From positions 107,509 through 171,508 of the forward strand of contig NZ_QEKI01000010.1 in the NCBI RefSeq assembly GCF_003096355.1: 64,000 nucleotides of DNA, given 5' to 3'. The position numbers were made by a program, and so were the translations under genes. The notes beneath the pieces were generated by a model. That model did no database searches. It was not told where the DNA came from and saw nothing but the letters and a program-made list of their open reading frames with translations. Source of the stretch: Pontibacter virosus. Its GTDB lineage: Bacteria > Bacteroidota > Bacteroidia > Cytophagales > Hymenobacteraceae. Shown here in pieces: positions 25,961 through 34,818 of this stretch (positions within the stretch are counted from its first letter, which is position 1; every line of letters starts with the position of its first letter).

Positions 25961-26953
25961 ATGTTACAAAACTCCCGGCTTAAATTAGTAGCGGATTATC
26001 TGCAGCAAACTATAGGTATAGAGGCAGCAGCTATACCTATCAGGAAAGAGGAGCTAAAGAAGTTGCCTCTATTTCTCCGGAGCGGTTATACCTATGCGCT
26101 GGTAAGCTTGCTTGATAAGGAAATTGTCTTTGCTATCCTAAACGGTACAGACCTTCCAACACCGGACCAGCTTAATAAACAGGAGAACCAGCTACAGCGC
26201 GAGTTTGGTACTTACGTGGTTTTTGTCTTTGAACAACTGGAGGCTTATCAACGAAAGCGGCTTGTCCGGAAGCAAATTCCTTTTCTGGTGCCTGGCAAGC
26301 AATTGTACATGCCCTTCCTTTTTATAGACCTGCAGGAGCGCTTCGACAAACCTGCGCAGACAGTAAGTAAGTTGCGTCCCAGCACCCAATGTCTGCTCTT
26401 GTATCATTTGGAGGTAGCGCCATTAGCAGGTATACCTTTCAAAGAAATAGCACAGGCACTACAGTATACCAACATGACCATCTCGAGGATAGCCAAAGAG
26501 TTGGCAACTGCGGGGCTGGCCGAAGTGAAGGGTGCCCGCGAAAAGTATTTAAACCTGCAAGACGACCGGATGACACTCTGGCAGGAGAGCAGACTCCTGA
26601 TGCAATCGCCTGTAAAAGAGCGTTTTTTCGTTAGTCAGTTGCCTCGTGCGGTTACCCTCTATAAGACAAATGTAACAGCCCTTGCCACCTACTCTGATCT
26701 GGCTCCGGGTAAGGTTCAGGCCTTTGCCATTGGCGAAGAAACCTACAGGCAACTGAAAGAAGCAGCGCAGCTACAGGATATGAATCATACCGATGGGGAG
26801 TATGCACTGGAGGTATGGACCTATGATCCGGGGCTACTGGCTGAAAAAGACCGTGTTGATCCGCTGTCGCTATACCTGTCTATGGCCGAAGAGGCTGAAG
26901 ACGAGCGTGTATTAATGGCGCTGGAACAGCTATTGGAGGGAATGATATGGTAA
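25961..26953 (+). CDS. HTH protein, antitoxin-like partner of the NTase
   Basis: 330 residues. No family recognised over most of its length. A winged-helix-type HTH lies at about 145-195 (FKEIAQALQYTNMTISRIAKEL, then a wing-like AEVKGAREKYLNL). The N-terminal 125 residues and C-terminal 130 are mixed alpha/beta with no named motif. It ends inside the start of the nucleotidyltransferase gene (7-base overlap), an arrangement typical of two-gene toxin-antitoxin operons with the regulator first. AbiEi antitoxins have a winged helix plus a larger C-terminal domain, a comparable layout. It carries two AGGTATAG copies facing each other near its start (26012-26040). DNA-binding autorepression is inference. 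Confidence 0.75.
   Translation: MLQNSRLKLVADYLQQTIGIEAAAIPIRKEELKKLPLFLRSGYTYALVSLLDKEIVFAILNGTDLPTPDQLNKQENQLQREFGTYVVFVFEQLEAYQRKRLVRKQIPFLVPGKQLYMPFLFIDLQERFDKPAQTVSKLRPSTQCLLLYHLEVAPLAGIPFKEIAQALQYTNMTISRIAKELATAGLAEVKGAREKYLNLQDDRMTLWQESRLLMQSPVKERFFVSQLPRAVTLYKTNVTALATYSDLAPGKVQAFAIGEETYRQLKEAAQLQDMNHTDGEYALEVWTYDPGLLAEKDRVDPLSLYLSMAEEAEDERVLMALEQLLEGMIW
26012..26040. repeat. Perfect inverted repeat from two octamer copies
   Basis: ATAGGTATAG and CTATACCTAT, 10 bp each with a 9-base loop, inside codons 18-27 of the HTH gene. Could be an operator for the HTH protein or simply two chance-facing copies of the recurrent octamer; a similar head-on pair is at 49711-49728. Confidence 0.6.
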
Positions 26954-27720
26954 GAGGGCTTGAGACATTTAGCAGGCACTTTCAGAACCACCGAAACTGC
27001 TATGTGGTCATAGGAGGAGTAGCGTGCGAACGGCATTTTGAAGAGCAAGGGCTGGTCTTTCGGGCAACAAAGGATGTGGACGTTATACTAGTTGTGGAAG
27101 CAATCAATGCAGGTTTCATCAGCGCTTTCTGGGAATTTGTGAGAGAGGGTGCCTATGAACGCAGGCAGGTAAGTGAGGGAGAGCGGCGCTATTACCGCTT
27201 TATCAAGCCGGAGCAGGAAGATTATCCGATGCAGTTGGAGTTGTTTTCCCGTAAGCCTGACCTTATGCCTGAATTTCCGGGAATGACCATCACGCCCAAC
27301 CCGGCTGACGAAGATCTTTCCAGCCTGTCGGCCATTCTGATGGACGATGCTTACTACCAATTTACAGTTGCTTCGGCAGTAAATATGGAGGGAGCCAGTA
27401 TGGCAGCCAGCGAAGCGCTGATCTGCTTAAAAGCGAAAGCCTATCTGGATCTTTGGAGCCGGAAGGAAGCAGGAGAGCAAGTAGACACGAAGAACATTGC
27501 CAAACATAAAAATGATGTGTTCCGTTTGGCGGCAACATTACGCGGAGATCTGACCATAGCACTTCCCGAAGTTATAAAGGAAGATTTGCAGCAATTTGTA
27601 GCAGTTTTGGAAGTCGAAAAGCATGACCTTAAAGCCATGTTCAAGGCGATGGGTATCTTCCCTGTTGAAGCACAGGAGCTCTTGAAGCAGTTAAAATTGG
27701 TATTTCAATTAGATGAATAA
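26947..27720 (+). CDS. Nucleotidyltransferase-fold protein, toxin-like
   Basis: 257 residues. The N-terminus has the minimal nucleotidyltransferase signature: GG at 23-24 (VIGGVACERH), then RATKDVDVIL giving Asp43 and Asp45, and a third acid in QLELFSRKP (Glu98). AbiEii/MenT-type toxins have the same GG...T-x-D-x-D...acid plan and modify tRNA or other targets. The following helical segment (SEALICLKAKAYLDL, then KHKNDVFRLAATL) is as seen in AbiEii-like proteins, which carry a conserved Lys-rich helix. The gene is translationally coupled to the HTH gene. Toxin activity is inferred from fold and context. Confidence 0.72.
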   Translation: MVRGLETFSRHFQNHRNCYVVIGGVACERHFEEQGLVFRATKDVDVILVVEAINAGFISAFWEFVREGAYERRQVSEGERRYYRFIKPEQEDYPMQLELFSRKPDLMPEFPGMTITPNPADEDLSSLSAILMDDAYYQFTVASAVNMEGASMAASEALICLKAKAYLDLWSRKEAGEQVDTKNIAKHKNDVFRLAATLRGDLTIALPEVIKEDLQQFVAVLEVEKHDLKAMFKAMGIFPVEAQELLKQLKLVFQLDE

Positions 27721-27832
27721 ATAACAGGGGATATGTTTATAACCGTACATGTAATAGACACGAGCGAGGACACTTGTACCATAAGTATGCTATACGTATT
27801 CTCGTTTTAACTTTTAACTGTCAACTCTTAAC

Positions 27833-30271
27833 TTGAATTTCAATCCATTCACCATAGACCTGCCCGTTCGGGAAATCATACCTGCTGTTAGGGAGCACCT
27901 TGCGGCGCAGAACACACTGATCGTAAACGCCCCTCCGGGAGCCGGTAAAAGCACTTTGCTGCCACTGGCCATACTCGACGAGCCCTGGCTGAAAGACCAG
28001 AAGATCATCATGCTGGAGCCCCGGCGCCTGGCGGCCAAGACCATTGCCGAACGACTGGCGCAGCTGCTGGGCGAGGAGGTGGGCCAGACCGTCGGCTACC
28101 GCATCCGCTTCGAGACGCGCATTTCGGAGAAGACCCGCATCGAGGTCGTAACCGAAGGCATCCTCACCCGCATGATCCACAGCGACCGCTCACTGACAGG
28201 TATAGGGATCGTGATATTTGATGAGTTTCACGAGCGCAGCATCCATGCTGATGTGGCCATGGCCCTGAGCCGGGAGGCGCAGCAGGCACTTCGTCCGGAT
28301 CTGCGCATCATGGTGATGTCGGCCACGCTGGACATGCCCCAGCTTACGAAACTGCTGCAGGCCCCGGTGGCACAAAGCATGGGGCGGCAATACCCCATCG
28401 AAACATTTTACACCGGCGACGCCGATGACCGCATGCTGCCCGAAATGACGGCCAAGGTAGTAGTGCAGGCGGCCAGAGAGCAGGAAGGGGATATCCTTGT
28501 GTTCCTGCCCGGCGAAAACGACATCCGGAAAGTAGAAGAGCTCCTGCGCCGCCAGTTGCGCGATTTCAGGATACACCCGCTATTCGGTATGCTGCCTTTC
28601 GGCAAGCAGTACGCCGCCATCATGCCCGACCGCGAAGGCAGGCGCAAAGTGGTGCTGGCCACCAGCATCGCCGAGACCAGCTTAACCATAGAAGGCATTT
28701 CGGTGGTGGTGGATACGGGCTTCGGCAAGACCTCCCGCTTCGATCCGAAGTCCGGTTTGTCGCGCCTTGAAACGGTGCGTATCTCCAAAGATGCGGCCGA
28801 CCAGCGTGCCGGTCGCGCCGGTCGCCTGGGTCCCGGAACGGCCTACCGCATGTGGAGCAAAACCACGCAGGAGCGCATGACTCCGCACCGTACCCCCGAG
28901 ATTATGGAGGCCGACTTGTCCTCGCTCGTGCTTGACATGGCGCAGTGGGGCATCACGGATATCCGGGGCCTGACCTGGCTGAACCCGCCGCCACGCGCTG
29001 CCCTTCAATATGCCACTGAGATGCTGCACCAGCTGCAGGCACTGGAGCATGGCCGCATCACGGAGCACGGCAGGAAAATGCACGCGCTGCCCTGCCACCC
29101 GCGTATCGCGCACATGCTGCTCAAAGCGGAGGAAACCGACCAGGTGGCGCTGGCAAGCGATATTGCCGCCATCCTGGAAGAGCGCGACCCGCTGGACCGC
29201 AACGCCGGCATCGACATTAATTTAAGAATAGAAGCGCTCCGCAGGTATAGGAAAGAGCAGGGGCAGGGCAAGAAATTCGGTAAGATCGAGAAAGTCGCCC
29301 GCTCGTACCGTTCGCTGTTCAGCATAGAGCCGGAAAACGGCCCCTTCGACGATTACGAGACCGGTGTGCTGCTCACGCATTGCTACCCGGAGCGCATCGC
29401 CTACGCCCGTCCAGGCAACAATGCGCAGTTCCAGCTGGCCAGCGGTCAGTACGCGTCCGCCGGTCATCGCGACGACCTGGCGCACGAGCCCTGGCTGGCC
29501 ATCGCGCACCTGCACGCGGGTACCGGCGACAATCCGGGCCGCATCTTCCTGGCCTCCCCGCTCAACCCGAGAGATTTAGCCCCCCTTGTGAAGCAACAGG
29601 AAAGTTACCACTGGGACCTGAACGACGGTGAACTCACCGCCTCCCTGGACACCCGCATCGGCAGCATCGTGCTGCAAAGCAAGCCGCTGCCTGCCCCCGA
29701 CGAGAAGCACCGCGTACCGGCCATGTCCGAAGCCATCAAGCAGGAAGGCGAGCACCTGCTGGACTTCAATTACGAAGTAAGGCAATGGCAAAACCGCGTG
29801 CTGAGTTTAAGAAAGTGGCGCCCCTCCGAGTTCTGGCCCGACGTGAGTACGGCGACTTTACTCATGACCAACTGGGACTGGCTGAAATCCTACCTCTTCG
29901 ACATCGAGCACCCGGATGAGTTGATGGAGCTGGAGCTGCTGCCGATCATAGAGAAGTTTTTAAATGACGAGCAGCGTACCAGGCTGGAGGTATTGGCCCC
30001 AACAAGTATAGCCTTGCCGGATGGTTCTGCTATGGACTTAACCTACCAACCCAACGGCAGTCAGCCTAAACTGGAGATCCGCCTGCAGGACGTGCTAAGC
30101 TGGGAAGAAAGCCCGAAAGTAGACGATGGCGAAATGACGGTGGAGCTGGCTTTGCTTACGCCGGAACTCAAACCGATCACCACGGTGTCGGATCTGGCGA
30201 GTTTCTGGAAAGGAAATTACCGCGTGATCAAAAGGCAGCTGGAGGTGGTGTTTCCGGAGGTGAAGTGGTAA
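27833..30271 (+). CDS. hrpB: ATP-dependent helicase HrpB
   Basis: 812 residues. TTG start: an in-frame stop lies 18 bases upstream (27815) and no ATG fits. DEAH/RHA helicase: Walker A APPGAGKST (33-41), DEFH box 130-133, SAT motif 163-165, motif VI QRAGRAGR at about residues 323-330, then the HrpB-specific C-terminal domain with KWRPSEFWPDVSTATLLM. Full length and intact. Its cellular role in bacteria is poorly known; an RNA remodelling function is assumed. The 5' end is duplicated in decayed form at 20886. Confidence 0.93.
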   Translation: MNFNPFTIDLPVREIIPAVREHLAAQNTLIVNAPPGAGKSTLLPLAILDEPWLKDQKIIMLEPRRLAAKTIAERLAQLLGEEVGQTVGYRIRFETRISEKTRIEVVTEGILTRMIHSDRSLTGIGIVIFDEFHERSIHADVAMALSREAQQALRPDLRIMVMSATLDMPQLTKLLQAPVAQSMGRQYPIETFYTGDADDRMLPEMTAKVVVQAAREQEGDILVFLPGENDIRKVEELLRRQLRDFRIHPLFGMLPFGKQYAAIMPDREGRRKVVLATSIAETSLTIEGISVVVDTGFGKTSRFDPKSGLSRLETVRISKDAADQRAGRAGRLGPGTAYRMWSKTTQERMTPHRTPEIMEADLSSLVLDMAQWGITDIRGLTWLNPPPRAALQYATEMLHQLQALEHGRITEHGRKMHALPCHPRIAHMLLKAEETDQVALASDIAAILEERDPLDRNAGIDINLRIEALRRYRKEQGQGKKFGKIEKVARSYRSLFSIEPENGPFDDYETGVLLTHCYPERIAYARPGNNAQFQLASGQYASAGHRDDLAHEPWLAIAHLHAGTGDNPGRIFLASPLNPRDLAPLVKQQESYHWDLNDGELTASLDTRIGSIVLQSKPLPAPDEKHRVPAMSEAIKQEGEHLLDFNYEVRQWQNRVLSLRKWRPSEFWPDVSTATLLMTNWDWLKSYLFDIEHPDELMELELLPIIEKFLNDEQRTRLEVLAPTSIALPDGSAMDLTYQPNGSQPKLEIRLQDVLSWEESPKVDDGEMTVELALLTPELKPITTVSDLASFWKGNYRVIKRQLEVVFPEVKW

Positions 30272-30403
30272 CCCCACCCCAGCCCTCCCCAATCCCCACC
30301 TTTCTTGCTTTATTTCGTAAAAAATGAACATATCTTACAGAAATCTTAATAGATATAGCTGAGCCGATAAACCTGAAAAGCATTTTGGCTCTGGTGTATC
30401 ACA

Positions 30404-33145
30404 ATGGGTAGGGCTATGTACAGACAGGTAGCACAGCATCTTAATATCAGGTATGGGGAGGTGAAGCTGGTGCGGTCCCTGTTCCTGATCCAGTTCTTGC
30501 TGGGAGCGGCTGTGGCTTTTTTGTCTACAGCCAGCCTGGCGCTCTTCCTGACGGGCTATGCCATCCAAATGCTGCCCGTGGTGTATGTGCTGGCCGGGGC
30601 CTGTCTGTTACTGATCAACTATACCTATACCCGCCTGGAAGCACGCCATACCCCGGGGAGGCTGCTGCAACGTGTCATCTTATTTTCGATGCTTTCTGTG
30701 CTGGCCTGTTGGCTGGTCATGGCATTGCTCTCTTTTAGCTGGCTTGTTCTTGTGCTGGTCATCTGGAGCCTGGTCATCTACATGCTGGTCAGTGAATCCT
30801 TCTGGGGGATGGTGGCCTTGATGTTTAACGTGCGGGAAGGCAAGCGGCTGGCGGCTGTCATCGGCGCGGGCGATCTGCCGGCCAAAATGCTGGGCTACCT
30901 CTCCGTTACGGCCCTGGTTCCGTTTATTGGTGTTGTCAACCTGCTTTGGGTTTCGGTGGGCTGTTTCATGGCCGCTTATTTCCTGTTCCATACCTATAGG
31001 CGAAGGGCAGGGGCAGGGATAGAAGAGGCCGCTCCCGATCAGGCAGCCGTCGTGCACCACAAGGGCAGCAAATCCTTTGTCAGGCAGTACTTTCACAATA
31101 CACTCATCCTGAGTATCGGTATCTGGGCGCTGATCGGTTATGCCATCTTTTTTATCATCGACTACACCTTCCTGGCTGAGATAAAACTGGAAATGACCAG
31201 CAGTACGCAGCTGGCCACCTTCATCTCTGTCTTTTTTGCTGCCGGCCGCCTGCTGGCTATCCTGTTCAAACTGGTTTTCAGCAGTAAGGTCATTGCCAGA
31301 TTGGGGCTGGCCAATGCCCTGCTGGTAGCGCCCGCCTTGCTGTTTCTGGTCAATGCGTTTATCCTGACGACAGGGGAAGGCTTGCCAAGCTACCTGTATG
31401 TTTTTGGAACGATGGTACTTCTGACAGAGGTGTTGCGTTCCACCCTGCAGGACCCGGTCGCCTTTATACTTTTCCAGCCCTTGGCTCCCCACAGCCGCCT
31501 GAAAGGCCATGCAGTGAAGTGGTACATGCTTCCGGTTGGCTTGCTGGTGGTAGGCGCAGGCCTGAGCCTATACCTGCAACGGTATGGTACACTTACCATC
31601 ACCACTGTGGCTGAAATACTCGTTGTCCTGCTCATCTTCTGGGCTGGCAGTACGTACCTGATCCGAAAGGCCTACTTGCGGGCATTGACCAAAGCGCTGC
31701 AGAAGGGTTATTTTACAGGAACAGAGCTGTTTCTGAATGATGCGCTGGTCAGAAAACTGCTGGTTCAGAAAACCAAAAGCCTGAAACCGTTGGAGGTGAT
31801 CCACTCCCTGAATCTGCTGGAGCGCTCGGGCTATCCCGGCATTTATCAATTGCTCCTCAGGCAGCTGAAAAGTGATTTTTTGGAAGTAAAGGAATATGTG
31901 ATCTCCAGGATAATGGCTAACAGAATGTCTGGAGCCCTGCCCTTGCTTCGGGAGCAACTGGGTCCCCTGACCAATCCTGCACTGAGGCCTATACTCATCA
32001 AAGCACTGTGTTATCTCGAGAACAGCAATGGTACTTTGCATGATATGCAGCACCTGGGACCGGAGTGCCGCAAAGAGGCGATGGTGGGCTTTCTGAGCCG
32101 GTTCGGAGAAGTCAATCCTGCCATTGAACGGGAGTTGGAGGATATGGCTGTGGGCTCAGTTGAGGAGAAACTCCTGGCGCTGGACATCATATCAGAAGTA
32201 CAGAAAAGGGGGTATGAGCACCTGGTAGAGTTGTTGCTGCAGGACGAGTCACCGGAAGTATACAACAGAGCCATTTTGGTGGCTGGCAAGCTGAAGTACT
32301 TTGCGCTTTTCAAGGCGGCTGTTGAAGTGGCTGAGAAGCGAAAAGCCTACCGCACCTTACAAAAGGCGCTTACTTTTTTTGGGGATGATGCTTACCGAGA
32401 GGAATTTGTTCAGCCAGGTGACCTTTCGGAATCCTTGGTAAACGTGTTAATCAAAGCAGCCGGGAAAACACAGGAGAAGTATGCTACTTTATTTCTGGAA
32501 GCGGCACTGAAGCGCTACCCCGACAAAACAGATCTGATTGTGGAAGCACTCTGGGAGAAAAAAGCTATACCTGGCAGCCAAACCAAACAGCTACTGGAAG
32601 CCTGGTTTGCCAGAAAAATAGACCAGAACCTGCTGAAAAGAAGCTATTACCTGCAGCTTATACCTGATCCGTCTGCCCGGCTCCTGCAGCAGGCGCTTTG
32701 CTCAGAAATTAACCAGGATCTGCAAAGTATACTCAAAGGCCTTTCGCTCGTTTACCACCGAAAGCGTATAGAAAGAGTGATTGAGCTCTATAAACTGGGC
32801 TATGATCATATGTTTTCAAATGCGGTAGAAATGCTGGAATTGCTTATACCTCAAAAGTACTTTTCCAGCCTCGATACCCTTATTGAATTTGCGCAGGAAG
32901 CAGACCACCCCCAGGTATACAGGGAAAAGGCCGGGCAGCTCACGACAAGCGACATCATACAGGAGATACTGCTTGATAACGTGGCCCGCTGCAATTCATG
33001 GACCCGCTCCGTCGCCTGCTACCTGATTCCGCGGCTGCAGAAGGGGGGCTTTCCGATTCAGATTCTGGACAAACGAAACGGAAACGAGGACTACCTTTTC
33101 CGCGAAACCAGAAGCTATGTTTTGTCCATCTTACCCCAGGCCTGA
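30404..33145 (+). CDS. MFS/nucleotide-translocase-like protein with HEAT-type repeats
   Basis: 913 residues. About twelve hydrophobic helices up to residue ~425; the segment FWGMVALMFNVREGKRLAAVIGAGDLPAK recalls the ATP/ADP-translocase (TLC/Npt) pattern 'lf..reakRl...iGaG'. From about 430 the chain is helical and repetitive (KSLKPLEVIHSLNLLERSGY; LREQLGPLTNPALRPILIKA; EEKLLALDIISEVQKRGYEH) like HEAT repeats. Known Npt-type proteins of this class carry a regulatory cNMP-binding domain; here that domain is the next gene, five bases downstream, as if the protein were split. Transport of nucleotides is possible but unproven. Near the 3' end the frame runs into the next ATG. Confidence 0.8.
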   Translation: MGRAMYRQVAQHLNIRYGEVKLVRSLFLIQFLLGAAVAFLSTASLALFLTGYAIQMLPVVYVLAGACLLLINYTYTRLEARHTPGRLLQRVILFSMLSVLACWLVMALLSFSWLVLVLVIWSLVIYMLVSESFWGMVALMFNVREGKRLAAVIGAGDLPAKMLGYLSVTALVPFIGVVNLLWVSVGCFMAAYFLFHTYRRRAGAGIEEAAPDQAAVVHHKGSKSFVRQYFHNTLILSIGIWALIGYAIFFIIDYTFLAEIKLEMTSSTQLATFISVFFAAGRLLAILFKLVFSSKVIARLGLANALLVAPALLFLVNAFILTTGEGLPSYLYVFGTMVLLTEVLRSTLQDPVAFILFQPLAPHSRLKGHAVKWYMLPVGLLVVGAGLSLYLQRYGTLTITTVAEILVVLLIFWAGSTYLIRKAYLRALTKALQKGYFTGTELFLNDALVRKLLVQKTKSLKPLEVIHSLNLLERSGYPGIYQLLLRQLKSDFLEVKEYVISRIMANRMSGALPLLREQLGPLTNPALRPILIKALCYLENSNGTLHDMQHLGPECRKEAMVGFLSRFGEVNPAIERELEDMAVGSVEEKLLALDIISEVQKRGYEHLVELLLQDESPEVYNRAILVAGKLKYFALFKAAVEVAEKRKAYRTLQKALTFFGDDAYREEFVQPGDLSESLVNVLIKAAGKTQEKYATLFLEAALKRYPDKTDLIVEALWEKKAIPGSQTKQLLEAWFARKIDQNLLKRSYYLQLIPDPSARLLQQALCSEINQDLQSILKGLSLVYHRKRIERVIELYKLGYDHMFSNAVEMLELLIPQKYFSSLDTLIEFAQEADHPQVYREKAGQLTTSDIIQEILLDNVARCNSWTRSVACYLIPRLQKGGFPIQILDKRNGNEDYLFRETRSYVLSILPQA

Positions 33146-33150
33146 AAGAT

Positions 33151-33612
33151 ATGCTGCTGATAGAGAAGGTGCTGATGTTGAAGTCTTCCGAAATATTCCG
33201 GAACATACCGGAGCAGGAACTGGTGGAACTGGCAGGAATACTGGAAGAAATTTACCTGGAACCCGATTTCCGGATATTCTCAAAGGGGGATATCGGGAAA
33301 TGCATGTACTTTATTTTCAAGGGAAGGGTGCGTATACACGACGGCCATACGGAGCTGGCCCTGTTGGAGGAGTACGATATCGTTGGCGAGCTTTCTGTTC
33401 TGGACGCTGAGAAACGATCGGCCAGCGCCACTACTGTCGACGAGGCCATCCTGCTCAAACTGGACCAGGAACCGTTTTATGAGATCATGATGAACAGCAC
33501 AGAAGTTTTGAGGGGAATTCTGAACACGATTTGCCGGCGACTGCGCATCATGGACGACAAAAGCGTCGGATTTCAGATACCCGCTTCCGAGAGCCAGCCA
33601 ACGCTACGCTAA
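33151..33612 (+). CDS. Cyclic-nucleotide-binding domain protein
   Basis: 153 residues. The ATG at 33151, just after the preceding TGA, is preferred over a longer upstream frame, which would only translate transporter DNA in another frame. A single CRP-type domain: MLKSSEIFRNIPEQELVELA, EPDFRIFSKGDIGKCMYFIF, KGRVRIHDG, and the phosphate-binding-cassette region ALLEEYDIVGELSVLDAEKRSASATT with the GEL-x-x-(L) and R-S-A features. No HTH follows, so it is a sensor subunit, not a transcription factor. Its neighbours are the transporter-like protein upstream and a receiver-cyclase downstream, so cAMP is the expected ligand. Confidence 0.87.
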   Translation: MLLIEKVLMLKSSEIFRNIPEQELVELAGILEEIYLEPDFRIFSKGDIGKCMYFIFKGRVRIHDGHTELALLEEYDIVGELSVLDAEKRSASATTVDEAILLKLDQEPFYEIMMNSTEVLRGILNTICRRLRIMDDKSVGFQIPASESQPTLR

Positions 33613-33742
33613 GTTTAATTTGGCAAAGCAGGGAAGTTTTTGAGCAAACCGGAGGCCATGATGTGACAGGAACGTACAAAGAATGAGGTAAGGTATATGG
33701 GTGACGCCTAAGCTGCAAGGACAAACTTAAAAGCTGAATCTG

Positions 33743-34786
33743 ATGGCAAAAATACTGGTGGTGGATGATGAGACGGACATGGAGCTTCTGATCAAGCAGA
33801 AGTTCAGGAAAGAAATACGGGACAGCACCTACGAGTTCGTTTTTGCCCAGAATGGAAAAGAGGCGCTGCTGAAATTAGCGGAGAATCCTGACCTGGACAT
33901 TGTCCTGACCGACATCAACATGCCCGAGATGGACGGGCTCACCTTGCTCACCAAACTACCGGAAGCCAACCCGATCATTAAGGCCGTTATCGTGTCGGCT
34001 TACGGGGACATGGAAAACATACGCACCGCCATGAACCGGGGAGCCTATGACTTTGTCTGCAAGCCCGTAGACTTTGAGGACCTGGAATTGACCGTGAACA
34101 AAACGATAGACCACGTCAGGCAAATGCGCAACACACTGCAGGCCATCAAGGAAAACAACATCCTGAAAATGTACGTGGATGAGTCGGTGCTGAGCTTTAT
34201 GACCCATGCAGAGTTTGAGCACAGCCTGCTCAAAAACGAGACGGTAGAAGCCACCGCCATGTTCATCGATATCTGCGGGTTTACAGCCTTTGCAGAGCAT
34301 GTCTCTGCCAACGAGGTGGTGAACCTGCTCAACCGCCTCTTCGACCTGATGGTAGCCGAGATCATAGAACAGGACGGCCATGTAGACAAGTTTCTGGGAG
34401 ATGCCGTGATTGCGGTTTTTCAGGGGAATTACCACCTGGACAGATGCGTGGAAGCCGCCCTGGCTGTTCGCAGCAAGCTCAGTTCATTTGAGGCAAAACT
34501 ATCCGGGGATGTTGTATTTAAACCCGAAATATCCATCGGCATCAATACAGGCGAGATGATTTCGGGTAACATTGGCTCTGCCTCGCTTCGCAGGCTGGAC
34601 TATACCGTCATCGGTGATGCCGTTAACGTGGCCCAACGACTGCAATCTGTGGCCCAGCCCGGGCAGATCGTTATTACCGATAAGGCTTATGAGAAGATAA
34701 AAGAGTCGTTCTCCTGTAAACCGATAGGGGAGGTCCGGCTGAAGAACAAGGCCAACCCGGTGATGACGTATGAAGTGATTGAATAA
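33743..34786 (+). CDS. Response regulator-adenylate cyclase
   Basis: 347 residues. An N-terminal receiver domain (1-125) with phospho-acceptor Asp57 (TDINMPEMDG) and the acid pair near residues 8-9, a linker helix, then a class III cyclase domain (170-347). Metal ligands Asp176 and Asp220, transition-state Asn295 and Arg299 are present. The specificity pair Lys216 (VDKFLGD) and Thr288 (DYTVIGD) is the one found in cyanobacterial CyaB/CyaC adenylate cyclases, so cAMP is predicted. Phosphorylation presumably raises activity. A partner kinase may be the 7TM kinase at 35515. It is 130 bases after the cNMP-binding gene, with no terminator seen between them. Confidence 0.92.
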   Translation: MAKILVVDDETDMELLIKQKFRKEIRDSTYEFVFAQNGKEALLKLAENPDLDIVLTDINMPEMDGLTLLTKLPEANPIIKAVIVSAYGDMENIRTAMNRGAYDFVCKPVDFEDLELTVNKTIDHVRQMRNTLQAIKENNILKMYVDESVLSFMTHAEFEHSLLKNETVEATAMFIDICGFTAFAEHVSANEVVNLLNRLFDLMVAEIIEQDGHVDKFLGDAVIAVFQGNYHLDRCVEAALAVRSKLSSFEAKLSGDVVFKPEISIGINTGEMISGNIGSASLRRLDYTVIGDAVNVAQRLQSVAQPGQIVITDKAYEKIKESFSCKPIGEVRLKNKANPVMTYEVIE

Positions 34787-34818
34787 GGTACTGGTTCAGG
34801 TATGATACAAGGTTTGCT

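Noticed and set aside
32998..33150. N-terminal extension of the cNMP-binding protein
   Set aside because: Overlaps the end of the transporter gene in another frame, and the domain begins cleanly at the later ATG.
33743..34786. Cyclase as a true pyrimidine cyclase (PycC)
   Set aside because: Lys216 and Thr288 are the adenine-type pair, so cAMP is predicted; a PycC call is not supported from sequence.
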